From Desulfobulbaceae bacterium (GTDB taxonomy: Bacteria; Desulfobacterota; Desulfobulbia; Desulfobulbales; DAOVSZ01), in contig DAOVSZ010000197.1 in NCBI GenBank assembly GCA_030627725.1, forward strand, positions 1-5,653: 5,653 bases of DNA, in the 5' to 3' direction. The number at the start of each line of letters is the position of its first letter. Within the stretch, counting starts at the first letter, position 1. The translations under genes and the position numbers were made by a program. The notes under the pieces were generated by a model, which saw only the letters and a program-made list of their open reading frames with translations, was not told the origin of the DNA and searched no databases. Of this stretch, positions 5,151-5,653 are shown piece after piece.

Positions 5151-5653
5151 TCAGGATTGCCTTATACTCTTCGGGAAATAATTTTGTGTTCTGAGGCAAA
5201 ATTTTACCAGCATCAACATAACTGGCACCTCAATGAGTACGCCTACAACAGTTGCTAAAGCTGCTCCGGATGAGAGACCAAACAGCATTGTTGAAGTGGC
5301 GATTGCAACTTCAAAATGATTTGATGCACCGATCATTGCTGCCGGGGCAGCATCTTGGTACGGGAGTTTAAATATTTTTGCGGCACCATAACCAAGACCG
5401 AAAATCAGGATTGTCTGGATGAAAAGAGGAATGGCAATCCAGACAATAGTCAATGGGTTGTGCAGAATAACGTCCCCCTTGAAACTGAACAGGAGAACAA
5501 GAGTTGTTAGCAAAGCAATAATGGTTAGTGGTGTGAGTACATGTAAAAACTTTTCCTGAAACCACTCCATGCCCTTTGTCTTGATAATTCCTCTTCTTGA
5601 GATGTATCCAGCCACAAGTGGCAATGCTACATAAATAGAGATGGAGAGCGCCA
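5151..5653 (-). CDS. ACR3-family arsenite efflux permease, C-terminal part (start outside window)
   Basis: The frame runs in from the right edge, giving 166 C-terminal residues of a protein that is normally about 350 residues long. A TTG at 5624 could be misread as a start, but the frame continues upstream with ALSISIYVALPLVAGY, which fits the family, so the gene is simply cut by the window. Four hydrophobic segments are visible at about 37-57, 67-92, 101-124 and 130-150. Diagnostic motifs are GASNHFE (108-114), SSGAALATVVGVL (127-139) and EVPVML (141-146), with the NYFP-type tail before the stop. ACR3 proteins export arsenite across the inner membrane, driven by the proton gradient. Glu114 probably corresponds to the membrane glutamate essential in characterised Acr3 proteins; the essential cysteine would be off-window. 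An ars operon with a regulator and reductase is expected further right. No obvious frame damage. The symbol acr3 (often called arsB in annotations) is left blank because the gene is partial. Confidence 0.92.
   Translation of the reverse strand, partial: ALSISIYVALPLVAGYISRRGIIKTKGMEWFQEKFLHVLTPLTIIALLTTLVLLFSFKGDVILHNPLTIVWIAIPLFIQTILIFGLGYGAAKIFKLPYQDAAPAAMIGASNHFEVAIATSTMLFGLSSGAALATVVGVLIEVPVMLMLVKFCLRTQNYFPKSIRQS

Noticed and set aside
5052..5258. Plus-strand 68-codon open frame entering the ACR3 gene
   Set aside because: It runs antisense into the conserved ACR3 C-terminus and has no recognisable motif.
1..5653. CRISPR array, tRNA or rRNA genes
   Set aside because: No regularly spaced repeats of CRISPR length and no cloverleaf or rRNA-like sequence were seen on either strand.

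Overview
This window looks like chromosomal DNA of a Gram-negative, probably deltaproteobacterial (Desulfobacterota-like) organism. That placement is an inference from the style of the sensor kinase (periplasmic Cache-type sensor, Cys-containing PAS domain, GspE-N-like tail) and from the spacer repeats. No rRNA or other phylogenetic marker is present, so it is tentative.

Layout. Positions 2-2137 (+) encode all but the N-terminus of a membrane-bound sensor histidine kinase. A 185-bp spacer (2138-2322) follows, with a plausible sigma70-type promoter and then a strong hairpin plus T-tract only about 30 bp before the next gene. Positions 2323-4092 (+) encode a complete translational GTPase, TypA/BipA, starting at GTG. 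A 188-bp spacer (4093-4280) carries a degenerate heptanucleotide repeat that folds into an interrupted hairpin. On the minus strand, 4879-4281 is a complete VapBC-type toxin-antitoxin pair (vapB 4688-4879, vapC 4281-4688) whose stop and start codons overlap by one base. It has a near-consensus promoter overlapped by nested palindromes, the expected arrangement for autorepression. The 4880-5150 spacer holds this promoter, a dubious 19-codon ORF on the plus strand and REP-like debris. The right edge (5151-5653, -) is the C-terminal 166 residues of an ACR3-family arsenite efflux permease whose start lies outside the window.

The genes do not form one pathway. The left 4.1 kb is GC-rich (50-67% in two 60-bp lines counted) and looks like core genome. 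The vapBC region is markedly AT-rich (28% GC in one counted line) and the ACR3 fragment is intermediate (40%). This suggests a core/accessory junction just after typA, with a toxin-antitoxin module and a metalloid-resistance gene on the accessory side.

I saw no clear new multi-gene system. The points most worth checking are the GspE-N-like half-domain at the end of the kinase, its Cys-containing PAS domain, and the terminator-like hairpin in the presumed typA leader.
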